Assembly: GCA_965200225.1 (NCBI GenBank)
Contig: CBDATM010000001.1
Span: forward strand, 434,001 to 498,000
Direction: 5' to 3'
DNA: 64,000 nucleotides
From: Foliamicus sp965200225
GTDB lineage: Bacteria; Pseudomonadota; Gammaproteobacteria; Steroidobacterales; Foliamicaceae
Part shown: positions 17,820 through 26,028 of the stretch, in pieces
Numbering within the stretch: the first letter of the stretch is position 1
How the letters are laid out: each line of letters opens with the position of its first letter
Made by a program: the position numbers and the translations under genes
The notes under the pieces: generated by a model
Databases searched by the model: none
The model's input: the letters and a program-made list of their open reading frames with translations, nothing else
What the model was told of the DNA's origin: nothing

Positions 17820-19172
17820 ATGTCCGGCTCAGCCACCCAAACAGGCGATCTCTGGCAGAGTGTTTGCCGCGAATTGAAACCCCTTCTTGCCGAGGAAAAG
17901 TACAACACCTACATCCAGCCGCTCGACGCCCGGCTCCACAACGGGAAACTCCAACTGACCGTCCCCAACCGCTTTGTCCGCGACTGGCTGGAGTCCAATT
18001 GCCTTGAGCTGCTGCACCAGGCCTGCGAACGAAGCGGCACGGACGCCCGTGTGGAACTGCTGGACCGGCCCATACCGCGGCGAGCCCTGGCGCCGCCGCC
18101 GGCCAGAGCGCCTGCGCCGCTGCCGGGCTCGCGGCTGGCGCCGCACTTTACCTTCGACGCCTTTGTGGCGGGGCCCACCAACCAGGTTGCCTACGATGCC
18201 GCGCGCCATGTCGCCAGGCATCGGGCATACAATCCGCTGCTCATTTACGGCGGCGTGGGTCTGGGCAAGACTCACCTGATGCACGCCATCGGCCACCAGC
18301 TTCTGGCCCATCAACAGCAACTCCGGGTGGCGTACGTGCATTCCGACACGTTCATCAACGACTACCTGAGCGCGCTGCGCAAGGTGCGCGCCACATACGG
18401 ACGGTCGGGTTCAGAGACGCTTATCGAGCAGTTCAAACGTTCGTACCGCTCCGTGGACACGCTGCTGCTGGACGACGTGCAGTTCCTGGCGGGCAAGGAA
18501 AGCTCGCAGGAGCAGTTCTATCACACCCTCAATGCCCTGCTGCAAAGCGGCCGCCAGATTGTCCTGACCTGCGACAAGCTCCCACGCGAGGTCGCCGGCC
18601 TGGAAACCCGGGTGATCTCGCGTCTGGGGTCCGGGCTGATGGTGAACATCGAACCGCCCGACCTGGAAATGCGCGCGGCCATCATTCTGGCCAAGGCCGA
18701 AGCGGCCAACGTGTACTGCCCCGGGGATGTTGCGATGTTCATCGCAAAGCACATTTTCTCCAGCGTCCGCGAACTGGAAGGCGCCTACCGTACCGTGGAG
18801 GCCCTGTCGCGCTTCCGCGGCATGCCGATTGATCTTCCTCTGGCCAAGCAAGCGCTCAAGAGCCACGTCGCGTCGGTAGCGCGGCGCATCACCCTGGAAG
18901 AAATCCAGAAACTGGTGGCCAATTACTTTCAGATCCGGCCATCGGACCTGCGCTCCGCCAGCCGCAAGAGGGCCATAGTGCGTCCCCGACAGATCGCGAT
19001 GGCCTTGGCTCGGGAGTACACCGACCTCAGCCTCCCGGATATCGGGCAGAGTTTCGGTGGCCGCGACCACACCACCGTGATCAATGCGGTTCGTCGAATT
19101 CAGGAATTGCGGGGATCCGACCACAATTTAGAGCAGCAATACAAGAGTCTTGCGAGTATCCTTGCGCAGTAA
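17820..19172 (+). CDS. dnaA: Chromosomal replication initiator protein DnaA
   Basis: This 450-residue initiator has the N-terminal oligomerisation/DnaB-contact domain (LWQSVCRELKPLLAEEKYNTYI), a short linker, an AAA+ domain with Walker A GGVGLGKT at residues 144-151 and Walker B LLLDDVQF, and a C-terminal DNA-binding domain with the DnaA signature FGGRDHTTVINAVRRI. An open frame extends upstream, but the ATG at 17820 gives the standard N-terminus. It is followed by a 234 bp region with DnaA-box-like sites. Confidence 0.98.
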   Translation: MSGSATQTGDLWQSVCRELKPLLAEEKYNTYIQPLDARLHNGKLQLTVPNRFVRDWLESNCLELLHQACERSGTDARVELLDRPIPRRALAPPPARAPAPLPGSRLAPHFTFDAFVAGPTNQVAYDAARHVARHRAYNPLLIYGGVGLGKTHLMHAIGHQLLAHQQQLRVAYVHSDTFINDYLSALRKVRATYGRSGSETLIEQFKRSYRSVDTLLLDDVQFLAGKESSQEQFYHTLNALLQSGRQIVLTCDKLPREVAGLETRVISRLGSGLMVNIEPPDLEMRAAIILAKAEAANVYCPGDVAMFIAKHIFSSVRELEGAYRTVEALSRFRGMPIDLPLAKQALKSHVASVARRITLEEIQKLVANYFQIRPSDLRSASRKRAIVRPRQIAMALAREYTDLSLPDIGQSFGGRDHTTVINAVRRIQELRGSDHNLEQQYKSLASILAQ

Positions 19173-19406
19173 TTGCCGAACAGGAGAGGCTTGGGGGAAA
19201 AGCCGGTGTTGCTTGTGGAAAAATTGTTGAGCAAGCGGTTGCGGGCGAAAAATCCACAGTCGCCACCACCCGATACCCACAGGCCAGCCACAAGCAATTT
19301 TCTTATAATCTGCTGATTTAATTAATTTTTATTGAATGACACAGATATCCACAGGCCTTATTACCATTATCATTGTCTTACATAAGAAGGTAATGAAGGA
19401 GGACCC
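19173..19406. other. Probable chromosomal replication origin (oriC)
   Basis: The dnaA-dnaN intergenic region has four sequences close to the DnaA box TTATCCACA: TGTGGAAAA at 19214 (reverse orientation), AAATCCACA at 19250, ATACCCACA at 19273 and ATATCCACA at 19345, each one or two changes from consensus. Between them lies an AT-rich stretch (about 19297-19335, with TTTAATTAATTTTTATT) that could be the unwinding element. Position, box clustering and AT content agree. A Shine-Dalgarno sequence for dnaN (AAGGAGGA) sits at the right edge. Confidence 0.8.
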
Positions 19407-20528
19407 ATGAAACTGAGCATTCCTCAAGATAGCCTGCACAGTCTGCTTCAGTCGGTTACCAGCGCCGCGCAGAATCAGGCCGACACCATGGCCATACTGC
19501 GCAATGCTCTGTTGGAGGTTTCGCAAGGCATGCTGACCGCTACCTGCACGAACCTCGAACTGACCCTGGTGGCGCACTGCGAGTTGATCGACGCGGGACC
19601 AGCGGGCAAGGTAACGGTTCCGGCCAAGCTGTTACAAGGAATCGGCGCTTCGCTTAGAGGCGGAAGCAGCATCGAGTTGGAGTTGGAAGGGAATCAGCTT
19701 CTGGTGAAATCCGGGCGCTATTCAGGCCGCCTGGAAACCTTGCCGCCGGAGGACTTCCCCCGGCTGGACCCGGACAACGGCACCGAGGGATTGACCATGA
19801 ATTCCGCGTTGTTGGCGAAAATGCTCGCCGACACGCATTTCGCCATGGCGCAATCGGATCCCCGCTACTACCTCAACGGAATGCTGATGGAAATCGGCGA
19901 ACACGGCATGCGCTTGGTTGCCACCGACGGACATCGCCTGTCCTGTTCGGAGACGGCGGAATGCGGTCCGGTGGAGGGACGCAAGGGAATCGTTCCGCGA
20001 AACAGCATTAATGCTCTCAGACCCCTGCTGTCTCTCAGCGAGGAGGTGGAGTTGGCGCTGGGCGATAACCAGGTCCGCTTCAGGCTTGGGGACCGGCAGA
20101 TGACGTCGAAGCTCATCGAGGGACGGTATCCGGAGTATGGGCGCGTAGTACCGCAGCGCCAGCAAAAGCCGGTAGTGGCAGACCGCGCTGCCCTGGAAAC
20201 GGCTCTCAGCCGGGTCGCCCTGGTGGCGCGGGAGAGCCGGGGCGTGCGGGACCAGCGCATTCCATTGGTGTCGGTGCATGTCACCGAAAACAGCGTAGTG
20301 GTCAGCACCGAAGGAGGCCAGGGCGCTCAGGCGCACGATGAAATCGAGTCCCGTTACGAGGGACCGGAAATCAAGGTTGGATTCAACGCCATCTACCTCA
20401 CGGACGTGCTCAGGTCGCTGCAAAGCAACGAGATTGAGATGCATTTGCGCGACGGCAAGAGCAGCGTGCTCATCTGCGCGCCGGAAGACGACGGCGTGCA
20501 GCACGTCGTAATGCCCATGAGGTTGTAA
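19407..20528 (+). CDS. dnaN: DNA polymerase III beta sliding clamp
   Basis: The 373-residue clamp tethers polymerases to DNA. It has the three-domain length and typical motifs: LRNALLEVSQGMLTATCTNLEL near the start, KSGRYSG and FPRLD in the middle, and a C-terminus ending VVMPMRL, which matches the usual MPMRL tail. A strong GAAGGAGGA ribosome site lies just upstream of the ATG. Confidence 0.98.
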   Translation: MKLSIPQDSLHSLLQSVTSAAQNQADTMAILRNALLEVSQGMLTATCTNLELTLVAHCELIDAGPAGKVTVPAKLLQGIGASLRGGSSIELELEGNQLLVKSGRYSGRLETLPPEDFPRLDPDNGTEGLTMNSALLAKMLADTHFAMAQSDPRYYLNGMLMEIGEHGMRLVATDGHRLSCSETAECGPVEGRKGIVPRNSINALRPLLSLSEEVELALGDNQVRFRLGDRQMTSKLIEGRYPEYGRVVPQRQQKPVVADRAALETALSRVALVARESRGVRDQRIPLVSVHVTENSVVVSTEGGQGAQAHDEIESRYEGPEIKVGFNAIYLTDVLRSLQSNEIEMHLRDGKSSVLICAPEDDGVQHVVMPMRL

Positions 20529-20533
20529 GCGGG

Positions 20534-20569
20534 CGCGCCACTTTCATTGGCAGACGCGCCACTTTCGTT
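20534..20569. repeat. Two 15 bp direct repeats upstream of recF
   Basis: CGCGCCACTTTCATT at 20534-20548 and CGCGCCACTTTCGTT at 20555-20569 differ at one base and are spaced 21 bp apart, two turns of the helix. They lie in the 101 bp dnaN-recF gap. This spacing suits a protein-binding pair, but a chance short duplication is equally possible. Confidence 0.6.
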
Positions 20570-20629
20570 CAACCGGTCGAGAAACGAGGCGTACGCGCGA
20601 ACACCGAGGCCCCGCGCAAACAACCACGA

Positions 20630-21691
20630 GTGGCCTGCCTTACGCAATTGCGGGTGCGCAACCTCCGGGCCTTGAAGGCTCTGGACCTTGCGCCCGGCCG
20701 GCACGGAAATCTCATCAGCGGCCATAACGGCGCCGGCAAGACCAGCCTTTTGGAGAGCATATTCCTCCTTTCGCGTGGACGCAGCTTTCGCGGAGGCGAT
20801 ATCCGGCAACTCATTGCCCACGGCGAGGAAGCAGCAAGCGTGAGGGGCCTGGTAACGGTCGAGAGGGGTGCTCGGGAATTGGGGGTTCATATCCAGGGGC
20901 GAACGCTGCGTGCGCTTGTGGACGGAGAAAGCGGTGTTCGCCGGGCGGAACTCGCGCGTATTTTGCCCGTGCTGAACTTGGACGCGAGGATCGTGGATCT
21001 GGTGGAGCAGGGCCCGGAACGCCGCAGGCTGCTGTTGAACTGGGTGACGTTTCACGTGGAACCGGCTTTTCATGCGGCCTGGCAAAGGTTCCGCCGGACG
21101 CTCAAGCAACGAAACGCCGGTCTTCGGGCAGGCGTCACGGCCAGCGCGGTGGCTGCGTGGGATGAGCAGTTCTGTCGAGCCGCCGAAGTGATGGAGGAGC
21201 AACACCGGACCGTAGCGCAGAATCTGCGTCCGCGGTTTCGGCGGACCGCGCAGCAATTGCTCGATTTGGGGGCCGACTGGGACTACTATCCCGGCTGGCC
21301 TCGCGAAAGGACCCTGGCTGATGCCTTGCGGGAAAGCCTTGATAGCGATCGCAAGCTTGGCCGAACGCGGTACGGACCGCAGCGCAGCGATCTTGTGCTG
21401 CGCCTGAAGGCCGGCCGGCCCCGGTACCTTGCCTCGCGAGGGCAACAGAAGTTGCTGGCCGCCTCGATGATGCTGGCGGCTGCCGAGTTGCTGGAACAAG
21501 CCGGCGTCGGCCGCCCGGTGTTGCTGGCGGATGAGCCGCTCGCGGAGCTGGATGCCGAACACTCCGGAAGGTTGCTGAGCGCGATGTGGGCGGGCAACTG
21601 GCAGGTCTTCATCACCGGGGTGGATGCCCGTCCTCTCGGGAACGATTTGGACCGCGAGGAATTTCGCCTCAACGAAGGTGGGCTGGTATAA
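20630..21691 (+). CDS. recF: DNA replication and repair protein RecF
   Basis: This 353-residue SMC-like ATPase helps load RecA at gapped DNA. It has the N-terminal LRVRNLRALKALDLAP, Walker A GHNGAGKTS, the RSFRGGDIRQLI segment, the signature region SRGQQKLLAASMMLA and Walker B VLLADEPLAELD. It starts at GTG 20630. The order dnaN-recF-gyrB is conserved. Confidence 0.95.
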   Translation: MACLTQLRVRNLRALKALDLAPGRHGNLISGHNGAGKTSLLESIFLLSRGRSFRGGDIRQLIAHGEEAASVRGLVTVERGARELGVHIQGRTLRALVDGESGVRRAELARILPVLNLDARIVDLVEQGPERRRLLLNWVTFHVEPAFHAAWQRFRRTLKQRNAGLRAGVTASAVAAWDEQFCRAAEVMEEQHRTVAQNLRPRFRRTAQQLLDLGADWDYYPGWPRERTLADALRESLDSDRKLGRTRYGPQRSDLVLRLKAGRPRYLASRGQQKLLAASMMLAAAELLEQAGVGRPVLLADEPLAELDAEHSGRLLSAMWAGNWQVFITGVDARPLGNDLDREEFRLNEGGLV

Positions 21692-21830
21692 TTGGCGGGT
21701 GCCTGAAGGCGTGTGCCCAGTAAGGCGTGCTAGTTTCGTGTCCGATCATTTTTTTCTGCGTCCGCGGGCTTCAGGCGCTCACCCGTCCGGCCACAGGGCG
21801 CGTTGTCAAACCTTCTGATTCAAGGTTCAT

Positions 21831-24362
21831 ATGCAACACCCTGCCGACAATCCCACCTTCCCCGAGAGCCAACTTCCCCCCGAAGGCCCGGAGGCTTATG
21901 GCGCGGACCAGATCCAGGTCCTGGAGGACAGGGAATCCGTACGCAAGCTACCCGGCATGTACATCGGGGATACCGATGACGGAACGGGGCTTCATCACCT
22001 GATCTATGAGGTGGTGGACAATTCGGTCGACGAGGCCCTTGCGGGGCATTGCGACAAGATCGAAGTTCGCTTGCTGGCCGACGGGGGAGCGCAAATCACC
22101 GACAATGGCCGCGGCATTCCGGTAGACAAGCACGCAAAGACCGGTCGCTCGGCCGCAGAGTTGATCATGACCACGCTGCATGCAGGCGGTAAATTCAACG
22201 AAAGCGCTTATAAGGTTTCGGGCGGACTGCACGGCGTGGGTGTTTCCGTGGTGAACTTCCTGTCCGAGGAGTTGGAACTCAGGGTGTATCGGGATGGTCG
22301 CCAGTACCGCCAACTCTACGCTGGCGGCATTCCGGACGGCGCTCTGGCGGATGTGGGCTCCAGCGACCGCAGCGGCACACAGATCCGCTTCCGGCCGGAT
22401 CCGCAAATTTTCGCGTCCAAGCTGGAGTTCGATGCCGCAGTCCTGGCTACCAGGCTGCGGGAACTGACGTTTCTCAACAGCGGAATTACCATAGAAATTT
22501 CGGATGAGCGAGAAGGCGGGAAAGAAACCACCTTCCACGCCGAGGGTGGAATTCGCGAGTTCGTTCAGTGGCTGAATCGATCCCGCGAGCCCCTGCATTC
22601 GCAGGTGTTTCACGTGAAACGCCTGCAGACCGTGGAGACTGCTCGCAAGGAGGATGCCGAAGGCAATGGAACCGGCAAGGAATTCTCGGTTGAGCTGGAA
22701 ATCGAGGCGGCCATGCAATGGAACGCGGGATACCATGAGCACAGTTCCTTTTTTACCAACAACATTCCCCAGAGCCATGGCGGGACCCACCAGGAGGGCT
22801 TTCGCACCGCATTAACCCGCACGCTCAACACCTATATCGAGAAACACGGCGGGAACCGGGCGAAGAACCTGACCTTGCGCGGCGAAGATGTGCGGGAAGG
22901 CCTGACTGCCGTGGTTTCCGTGAAGATGCGGGACCCGAAGTTTTCCTCGCAGACCAAGGAACGGTTGGTTTCATCGGAGGCCAAGACGGCTGTGGAGCGC
23001 ACGGTCGGCGAGGCCTTGCGCGAATTCCTGCTGGAAAACCCCAAACAGGCACGCGCGGTCACCGAGAAAATCGTCGAGGCCGGCACCGCGCGCGAGGCGG
23101 CCCGCAAGGCTCGCGACATAGCGCGCCGCAAGAGCGATGTTGGGGGACTTCCCGGAAAATTGGCCGATTGCCAGGAAAAGGACGCGCGAAAGCGGGAGAT
23201 TTTCCTGGTGGAGGGCGATTCTGCCGGGGGCTCCGCCAAGCAGGCTCGCGACCGGCGCACCCAGGCCGTTCTTCCCTTGCGCGGAAAGATTCTCAACGTG
23301 GAAAAGGCCCGCCTCGACAAGATGCTGTCTTCGGACGAGGTGGCGACCCTGATCGCCGCGCTAGGCTGCGGGGTGGGGCGCGAGGAGGAGAGTTTCGATG
23401 CCGACAAGCTACGTTACTGGCGGGTAATCATCATGACCGACGCCGACGTGGACGGGTCGCATATCCGCACACTGCTTCTTACGTTTTTCTTCCGCTATAT
23501 GCCCGCGCTTATCGAGCGGGGCCATGTGTATATCGCCCAGCCGCCGCTGTACAAGTTAACGCGGGGACGCAAGGAGGAATACCTCAAGGATGATCAGGAG
23601 TTGCGCGACTGGACGCTTAAGACGGCGCTCAAGGATGCCAGCCTGTCGGTTTCGGGCGGCGGGGAGGAAATCGCCGGGGAAGAATTGCGGCGCCTGTCGG
23701 AACGGACGCTCAAGGCGCGGATTTCCCTGGAGGGTTTGCGTGCCAGCGCCCACGAGCGGGTGCTCGCTTGTCTGCTTGAGCTTGCGCCAGTCGATGCGGA
23801 CCCGGATGACCCGCAACACATGGCCCGATGGGGCGCCGGACTGCAGTCTTGCCTGGAGAAGCTGGACGGCGACGCGCTTTGGAAGGTTTCCGTGCAGAGC
23901 AACGGCGGCGCGCCTGCGGCATTTTCGGTAGTGCGCACCGAGAACGAAGTGGATGAGGAAAGCACGCTCCCGTTTGCGCTTTTCTCTACGCCCGAGTACC
24001 AATCGGTTCGCGGTCTGGCGAAGGAAATCAGTGAATTGATGGGATCCGGCGCGGAAGCGTGCCGAGCGTCGGCGCGCCATGACGCGGCGCTGTTTGGCCA
24101 GGCTCTGGATTGGTTGATGGACCAGGGGCGCCGGGGCGTGACGCTGCAACGCTACAAGGGTCTGGGCGAGATGAACGCCGCTCAGTTGTGGGAAACCACG
24201 GTGAATCCGGAGACTCGTCGCCTGATGCGGGTAGAAGTGGCGAGCGAGTATGAGGCCAGCACCACCAGCAAATTGTTTACCACGCTGATGGGGGAAAAGG
24301 TCGAGCCTCGCCGGGAGTTCATCCGGGATAACGCGCTGAACGTAGTCAGTCTCGATATCTAG
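21831..24362 (+). CDS. gyrB: DNA gyrase subunit B
   Basis: This 843-residue protein is the ATPase/TOPRIM half of gyrase. GHKL ATPase motifs are present (EVVDNSVDEALAGHCD, DNGRGIPVD, GGLHGVGVSVVN). The TOPRIM domain has EGDSAGG and DADVDGSHIRTLLLTFFFR, and the large insert expected in gammaproteobacterial GyrB precedes the conserved end QRYKGLGEMNAAQLWETT. The start is ATG 21831, 139 bp after recF; nothing else was seen in that gap except a T-run. Confidence 0.98.
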   Translation: MQHPADNPTFPESQLPPEGPEAYGADQIQVLEDRESVRKLPGMYIGDTDDGTGLHHLIYEVVDNSVDEALAGHCDKIEVRLLADGGAQITDNGRGIPVDKHAKTGRSAAELIMTTLHAGGKFNESAYKVSGGLHGVGVSVVNFLSEELELRVYRDGRQYRQLYAGGIPDGALADVGSSDRSGTQIRFRPDPQIFASKLEFDAAVLATRLRELTFLNSGITIEISDEREGGKETTFHAEGGIREFVQWLNRSREPLHSQVFHVKRLQTVETARKEDAEGNGTGKEFSVELEIEAAMQWNAGYHEHSSFFTNNIPQSHGGTHQEGFRTALTRTLNTYIEKHGGNRAKNLTLRGEDVREGLTAVVSVKMRDPKFSSQTKERLVSSEAKTAVERTVGEALREFLLENPKQARAVTEKIVEAGTAREAARKARDIARRKSDVGGLPGKLADCQEKDARKREIFLVEGDSAGGSAKQARDRRTQAVLPLRGKILNVEKARLDKMLSSDEVATLIAALGCGVGREEESFDADKLRYWRVIIMTDADVDGSHIRTLLLTFFFRYMPALIERGHVYIAQPPLYKLTRGRKEEYLKDDQELRDWTLKTALKDASLSVSGGGEEIAGEELRRLSERTLKARISLEGLRASAHERVLACLLELAPVDADPDDPQHMARWGAGLQSCLEKLDGDALWKVSVQSNGGAPAAFSVVRTENEVDEESTLPFALFSTPEYQSVRGLAKEISELMGSGAEACRASARHDAALFGQALDWLMDQGRRGVTLQRYKGLGEMNAAQLWETTVNPETRRLMRVEVASEYEASTTSKLFTTLMGEKVEPRREFIRDNALNVVSLDI

Positions 24363-24432
24363 TCCGTATCCTTCCTGCGGGGGTCGTGCCCCGTGCTGAC
24401 CTTTTGCCCTTGGGGCGTTTGTGCTTGCGTCG

Positions 24433-24611
24433 GCGCGCTATCGCGTTCCTTCTCCGCCCTGATTGCGAGCGGTCGCGTTCCCTCGCCGTGGGGAGACGCT
24501 ACGGGCACGTCCCTGTGTGCTCGGCTCGGGCCATCCTGGCCCTCGACGCTCCCCACGGCGAGGGAACGCGACCGCTCGCAATCAGGGCGGAGAAGGAACG
24601 CGATAGCGCGC
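24433..24611. repeat. Large palindrome F: second core type, 63 bp arms
   Basis: Arms 24433-24495 and 24549-24611 (63 nt each) are perfect reverse complements. The 53 bp core (24496-24548) differs from the A-E core but shares its plan and several blocks: it starts ACGC, has CGTCCCTG and GCTCGG, contains a hairpin GGGCCA-TCC-TGGCCC, and ends GACG. It lies between the convergent 3' ends of gyrB and plsC, as expected for a bidirectional terminator. This region is part of a 359 bp gap with no gene. Confidence 0.9.
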
Positions 24612-24624
24612 GAACCAGGGCGGA

Positions 24625-24705
24625 GGGGGGTTCCGGGGGAAGGATGGGGGTGAGTCTTGGGGGTTATGGGAGATTGAGGTGAGAAGGGGTAAAAAGGGGG
24701 CAGGG
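24625..24705 (+). other. G-run tract with G-quadruplex potential
   Basis: Directly right of palindrome F, the plus strand has G runs of 6, 5, 5 and 5 bases (24625, 24635, 24646, 24659), then a run of 3 (24668), 4 (24686), 5 (24696) and 3 (24703). Loops are 4 to 16 bases. The tract is almost free of C over about 70 bp, unlike surrounding coding DNA. It could fold as a quadruplex in DNA or in read-through RNA; no gene is seen in it. Confidence 0.65.
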
Positions 24706-24721
24706 AAAAGGATAAAATTGG

Positions 24722-25444
24722 TTAATTGTTTCTAACATCTCGTAACTTTGTTGTTTCTTCTTCGATCCAGGCCTTTGCGCGGAGGGTCAGTTCCCGAGCG
24801 CGCTGACCGCGGGAGTCCATGGGCGCGCCGATTACCACGGTGATTGTGCCCGGGTTCTTCGATGCGCTGCGCCGGGGCCAGTAATCGCCGGCGTTATGGG
24901 TCACCGGCACGATGGGGCAGTCGGCGGCGGCGGCGATCATGGCGCCGCCGGGCGCGTAGTTTCCCGTCTCTCCGGGCGCCACGCGGGTGCCCTCGGGGAA
25001 AATGATGATCCAGAGACCGTCGGCAAGGCGCTGCCGCGCCCGTCGCATCACGCTCCGGATGGCCCGGCCACCGCGGGCGCGGTCAACCCCGATTGCACGC
25101 ATGGCCGCCAGTCCCCAACCGAATATCGGCAAGAACATGAGTTCCCGCTTCAGTATCCATGTCTGCCGCGGAAACAACAGAGCCTGGGCGATCGTTTCAA
25201 AAGTCGAGGAGTGTTTCATGAGTACCACGCTGGGCTCGGCCGGAAGGTTCCGGATACCGCGCACCTCCCAGTCGACGCCGCAGATCACGCGTAGCAGGCA
25301 CAGGTTCGCCATGGCCCAGCAACGCACCGCGAAGAAATAGCTGATCCGATGAGGCAGCGCCCACAGGACCAGCGCCCAGAGACTGCCCGCGATCGTGTTG
25401 ACCACCAGAAATACGGAAAACAGCCACCCCCGTAGTCGGTTCAT
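24722..25444 (-). CDS. Lysophospholipid acyltransferase, PlsC family
   Basis: This 240-residue membrane-associated protein resembles 1-acyl-sn-glycerol-3-phosphate acyltransferases. An N-terminal hydrophobic helix (WLFSVFLVVNTIAGSLWALVLW) is followed by the acyltransferase motif KHSSTFET (a His-x4-Glu variant of His-x4-Asp, known in some proteobacterial members) and FPEGTR. The frame is open further upstream, but the ATG at 25444 overlaps the gmhB stop by one base (TGATG) and gives the normal start. Confidence 0.9.
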   Translation of the reverse strand: MNRLRGWLFSVFLVVNTIAGSLWALVLWALPHRISYFFAVRCWAMANLCLLRVICGVDWEVRGIRNLPAEPSVVLMKHSSTFETIAQALLFPRQTWILKRELMFLPIFGWGLAAMRAIGVDRARGGRAIRSVMRRARQRLADGLWIIIFPEGTRVAPGETGNYAPGGAMIAAAADCPIVPVTHNAGDYWPRRSASKNPGTITVVIGAPMDSRGQRARELTLRAKAWIEEETTKLRDVRNN

Positions 25445-25989
25445 CAACCGGTCTCCAGCAGCCAGTCCGCAAAAGACGCCAGGTCGTCGAAAATGGGCAC
25501 GTCGCCTTGTCCGGCGAGCTGCCGCTCCGTGGCGCGCCCGAAACCTGTTCGCACCAGCGCCGGCATGGCGCCCGCCGCCCTGGCCGCCTGAAGGTCGCGC
25601 AGCGAGTCGCCCACCATGTACTCTCCGGTCACGGCCAGCCCAAGCCGGGCTTCGATCTGCAGCAGTAATCCGGGCAACGGCTTGCGGCACCGGCATTGCT
25701 CGGACGGGGCGTGCGGACAGAAGAACACGCCGGCCAACTCGCCCCCGGCTTCGCGCACTGCCTGCGCAAGGCGATCATGAACCGCTGTCAAGTCGGCCGC
25801 GCTCATCAATCCGCGGCCCACGCCGGCCTGATTGGTGGCCACGGCCACCGACATTCCCGCCCGTGACAAGCGCGCAATCGCTTCCAGGCTGCCCGGTAGT
25901 GGATGCCAGTCGCTGGCGGAGCGGATGTAGTCTCCCCGTTCCTCGTTGATCACGCCGTCACGGTCGAGAATGACCAGGCGCCGCCTCAT
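25444..25989 (-). CDS. gmhB: D-glycero-beta-D-manno-heptose 1,7-bisphosphate 7-phosphatase
   Basis: This 181-residue HAD-IIIA phosphatase acts in LPS heptose precursor synthesis. The nucleophile motif is DRDGVIN, the second motif is ATNQAGVGRG, the zinc-binding cluster is CPHAPSEQCRCRKP, and the final Asp motif is MVGDSLRDLQAA. Length is as expected. It sits between glyS and plsC, a common gammaproteobacterial order (glyQ-glyS-gmhB-plsC). Confidence 0.95.
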   Translation of the reverse strand: MRRRLVILDRDGVINEERGDYIRSASDWHPLPGSLEAIARLSRAGMSVAVATNQAGVGRGLMSAADLTAVHDRLAQAVREAGGELAGVFFCPHAPSEQCRCRKPLPGLLLQIEARLGLAVTGEYMVGDSLRDLQAARAAGAMPALVRTGFGRATERQLAGQGDVPIFDDLASFADWLLETG

Positions 25990-26028
25990 CTGGGCTGCTC
26001 GTGCATCGGCGCAAGGAGGCGGAGCAGG

